From: Cryomorphaceae bacterium
GTDB taxonomy: Bacteria; Bacteroidota; Bacteroidia; Flavobacteriales; Schleiferiaceae
Direction of reading: 5' to 3'
Length of the DNA stretch: 64,000 nucleotides
Assembly: GCA_024639785.1 (NCBI GenBank)
Contig: JAHEGI010000003.1
Location: 113,698 to 177,697 of the forward strand
A program made the translations under genes and the position numbers. This document shows positions 61,655 to 64,000 of this stretch, one piece after another (within the stretch, counting starts at the first letter, position 1; the number at the start of each line of letters is the position of its first letter). The notes under the pieces are model-generated. The model made no database searches. It was not told the DNA's origin and saw nothing but the letters and a program-made list of their open reading frames with translations.

Positions 61655-63550
61655 TTAGCTCGCGGAGGACATTTCAGGCATTAGAAGCTGTTGAGGTCCA
61701 CCAACTTCGCTCTCAAACTCCATTACCTTATCTTCTTTTCGAAGCTTCAAATAAAACTCAACCCGGCGATTTAACTGTCGTCCAAATTCGGTGTCATTCG
61801 ATTCTAATGGAACATCCTCACCTCTAGATTCAGTGTACAAGCTAATTTGATCACCCAAATCCTTGAGAAGAAAACTCTTGACGGATCTGGCTCTACGCAA
61901 TCCCAAGGAATAATTGTATTTATTTGTCCCAATGCTGTCACAATGACCAGTAATCGATACACTATCAATATTTAACCCTCCCAAAGAACCTAACAAAGTT
62001 CTTAATTCTGACTTTGCAACCTCCGTTAGAGAATGCGAATCAAAATCAAATAAAATGTTGTTCAGATTTAGGCTAAAAGGTTTTTCCACCTCTATTGGAT
62101 TCAAATAGACAATTTGAGAAAACCTTTGGGACATTTTAAAATCATCAACTCGAATCCGAAGAGACTTAGGGACAAAATCTTGAGCACTTACAGTCAGGCC
62201 TATATCGCTTCTGCTTTTCGGAAAGACGAAATGAAATATTCCGGTTTCTATAAAATCTTCGTATAAAATTGAATCCGCATTGCGATCAAAAAATGAGACT
62301 TTAGAAGCTAGAGTATTTTTACTTTTAAAATCCTTCAAGTACAAGGTTACATACATACTTGGAATAATCTCAAAATCAGTAGAAATTTCTGAGATTCCAG
62401 AACTTATGTTACTCTTAAAGAGCATAGCGGAATCCGCTTTGACAGAATTAATACTAACCCTTGCCGGACCCACAACATTCATTTCGCCACCCTTCGACAT
62501 AACCCGCGAGCCTGGCAAAACATCAATTACAGCGTTCAGGAACTCGAATGCATCCTTGGAGTTTTTGAATTTTTTTAAAATCACAGAAAATTTCCCTTCA
62601 CTTTCCACTTCACTCAACGTACCGGCTTTCGGGAGTATGTCTTCATTAGAGTTGAGTTTAAGGCTGTCGACCTTGGCTGGAAGGCTGAAACCTTCCTTGA
62701 TTTCATGAAAAAATGAGTAATCTCCGACGCGAATTGTATCTGCAAAAGAAGCTGTATCTAAATCCATCTTTTCCCGAATCTTTAATTCGGTAATTGTTAG
62801 GACATCAGCCCCTGTGGCAAGTATAATTGTAAACTCATCCAAAAGGACGAAATTTCGTAAAATTCGGCTCGTGTCATTGACTGGATAAGGAAACTCTATC
62901 CACCCATGATTTTGATCTAAGTACTTAGCTATAGTACCTCGGGATTCGTTATGGAATAATCCAAAAATAACTTCGTTGAACTTTTCTACTTTGACAAGAC
63001 TATCTGACCCAAGGTAATTCACGGTGTTGACCACCCTGTCATTCATGAGGTCTCTTTCTTCAACCATCCCGTTATTCGAGGAACTCTTCACGTAATATGA
63101 TCTCCCAAATGACCAAATTTCACTAGAATTAGAATTCGATTGCCATTCTCGGGTCTGTCCACCCATCAGAGACTTTAATCCAAAACCGCTCACTGTCACT
63201 AAAGAACTAAAGCGAAATTTTTTGAGCGTGAAAACGGAATCTTTTGCCATTCCAACAAAAACCTCATTAGAGTCCAATTGGATTTCAGCATAACCACCCG
63301 GCATGAAGGTGCTATCTGATGAATATTGAATTTTTAAGAGATCCAGTGAATCAGGGGTAATGATAAATACCTTACGCGAATTCGAGAATGCAACTTGACA
63401 ATTATCGCATTCAGTTGAATAGATGAATTTCTCTTGTAACAGACTCTGAGCGCTCAGGCAAGAGACTTGGAGTGTAAAAAACACAAATACCGACAATTTC
63501 AATAAAGATTTAACCGAAGTCGAGCCAGAAATAACATTAAAAAATTTCAT
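61655..63550 (-). CDS. AT-rich OmpA-domain outer-membrane protein
   Basis: A 631-residue exported protein. The signal peptide ends near VSCLSAQ. The long middle part has no recognised domain, is rich in Ser, Asp, Lys and Phe and may be a beta-propeller or repeats. The C-terminal 130 residues are an OmpA-like peptidoglycan-binding domain (ILFDFDSHSLTEVAKSEL, VSITGHCDSIGTNKYNYSLGLRRA, GRQLNRRVEFYLKL). Its base composition (about 30-40 % GC in the lines I counted) is clearly lower than its neighbours, which suggests recent transfer. No partner gene is adjacent. Confidence 0.8.
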   Translation of the reverse strand: MKFFNVISGSTSVKSLLKLSVFVFFTLQVSCLSAQSLLQEKFIYSTECDNCQVAFSNSRKVFIITPDSLDLLKIQYSSDSTFMPGGYAEIQLDSNEVFVGMAKDSVFTLKKFRFSSLVTVSGFGLKSLMGGQTREWQSNSNSSEIWSFGRSYYVKSSSNNGMVEERDLMNDRVVNTVNYLGSDSLVKVEKFNEVIFGLFHNESRGTIAKYLDQNHGWIEFPYPVNDTSRILRNFVLLDEFTIILATGADVLTITELKIREKMDLDTASFADTIRVGDYSFFHEIKEGFSLPAKVDSLKLNSNEDILPKAGTLSEVESEGKFSVILKKFKNSKDAFEFLNAVIDVLPGSRVMSKGGEMNVVGPARVSINSVKADSAMLFKSNISSGISEISTDFEIIPSMYVTLYLKDFKSKNTLASKVSFFDRNADSILYEDFIETGIFHFVFPKSRSDIGLTVSAQDFVPKSLRIRVDDFKMSQRFSQIVYLNPIEVEKPFSLNLNNILFDFDSHSLTEVAKSELRTLLGSLGGLNIDSVSITGHCDSIGTNKYNYSLGLRRARSVKSFLLKDLGDQISLYTESRGEDVPLESNDTEFGRQLNRRVEFYLKLRKEDKVMEFESEVGGPQQLLMPEMSSAS

Positions 63551-63871
63551 CCACTTTTGTTTTTTGCTTGGTAGCCATGTGAAAATATCTCATTCAAATG
63601 AGGAACAAGTATAGATTAAATTAGGCATAGGAGCTTTAATAACCTGTAGGCAATGTTTATTTCTTTCAACTTATCCTCACTAGATTCTGCAAAAGATAAT
63701 CTTACCCTTTCGCCCTGAAGCCTCTTTCAGTGAGCTTTGTAGCAAACTCATTGAAGTTTATATCAAACCCTATCTGTCATTAATTCAGTTCGGATAGTGA
63801 GATTTTGATTCAACTCTGATCAAAGTGAATTGATCGAAATCAGAGCATTCCTCAATTCCTTTGAAGCAATG
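63551..63871. other. AT-rich intergenic region without a supported gene
   Basis: About 320 bp, rich in A and T. I see no open frame worth reporting, no tRNA and no clear T-run terminator. It contains an inverted repeat at 63814-63845 (CTCTGAT...ATCAGAG with an inner GATCAA/TTGATC). Confidence 0.5.
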
Positions 63872-64000
63872 TTACAGTAGCTCACTCGGGCCCTTGCGTC
63901 GCTTCTTCCCACCTTTAAATCCGCCTTGCCTCTTTCCGTTCGATGAACCGGACTGACCGGAATGCGAAGAACCACCCTTTCGGTCGCGGCGGCCCTGCCC
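63872..64000 (-). CDS. C-terminal tail of a basic glycine-rich protein, cut by window edge
   Basis: A minus-strand frame open to the right edge encodes 42 residues rich in Gly, Lys, Arg and Ser (GQGRRDRKGG, GKRQGGFKGGKKRRKGPSEL) and ends at a TAA at 63872. Such tails are typical of DEAD-box RNA helicases of Bacteroidota and of other RNA-binding proteins. The main part lies outside the window. Confidence 0.6.
   Translation of the reverse strand, partial: GQGRRDRKGGSSHSGQSGSSNGKRQGGFKGGKKRRKGPSELL

Noticed and set aside
1..64000. CRISPR arrays, insertion sequences, prophage or integrase genes
   Set aside because: I found no direct-repeat array, transposase, integrase or phage structural gene; the only repeated short elements are promoters and terminator stems.

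Overview
The window is a 64 kb stretch of chromosome from a member of the Bacteroidota, most likely a marine Flavobacteriales-type organism (Cryomorphaceae/Schleiferiaceae-like; this rank is inference). The evidence is a type IX secretion cargo (a CHU_C-type C-terminal domain and two or three Por-type sorting tails), TonB-dependent receptors, a DnaE fused to a proofreading exonuclease, a fused alpha-beta E1 of the branched-chain dehydrogenase, the L28-L33-DUF4295-FtsY block, DUF2911 and DUF1343 proteins, and many copies of the Bacteroidota -7 promoter element TAnnTTTG. Coding density is high, base composition is about 50 % GC, and I see no phage, insertion sequence, CRISPR array or rRNA.

Layout. 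1-7.3 kb: a PyrR-like phosphoribosyltransferase (cut by the left edge), shikimate kinase, tRNA-Lys and tRNA-Leu, a lipoprotein MsrB, tRNA-Val, two small unknowns, the fused E1 gene, an Fe(II)/2-oxoglutarate oxygenase, trmD and rplS. 7.3-17.3 kb: an OmpA/PD40 protein, a dicarboxylate symporter and aroC in one overlapping set; then the divergent histidine-degradation operon hutI-hutG-ftcD plus an SDR; then an AlkB-like hydroxylase with a CrtA-like monooxygenase. 17.4-25.5 kb: htpG, a DUF2911 protein, a TonB receptor, a NamZ-type muramidase, a permease and tRNA-Asp. 25.7-29 kb: thioredoxin and a manno-heptose activation set (nucleotidyltransferase-phosphatase fusion, HddA kinase, GmhA). 29-45 kb: housekeeping genes (nitronate monooxygenase-like, subtilase, mnmA, dnaE, rimO, amn, ftsY, rpmG, rpmB, cinA, cdd, cutC). 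45-56.5 kb: a glycosylasparaginase and GH20 hexosaminidase pair, a second TonB receptor, yaaA and three large secreted proteins.

The most interesting region is 56.9-61.4 kb. A SoxB-like Tat-exported metallohydrolase, a membrane-anchored di-haem TsdA-like thiosulfate dehydrogenase, two half-size YeeE/YedE thiosulfate-transport proteins and a SAM methyltransferase lie on one strand. Both transcription units are preceded by a near-identical Crp/Fnr-type palindrome (GTGATGC..GTCAC) centred 32-33 bp upstream of a TAnnTTTG-like -7 element. No SoxAX, SoxYZ or SoxCD is visible. This looks like a compact, regulated inorganic-sulfur module unlike the standard Sox operon.

A second theme is gene expression. 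In at least eight genes the -7 element lies only 3-5 nt before the ATG, which predicts leaderless mRNAs. The right end (61.6-63.9 kb) is clearly more AT-rich, holds one OmpA-domain protein and a long non-coding gap, and ends in the C-terminal tail of a basic, glycine-rich protein cut by the edge.
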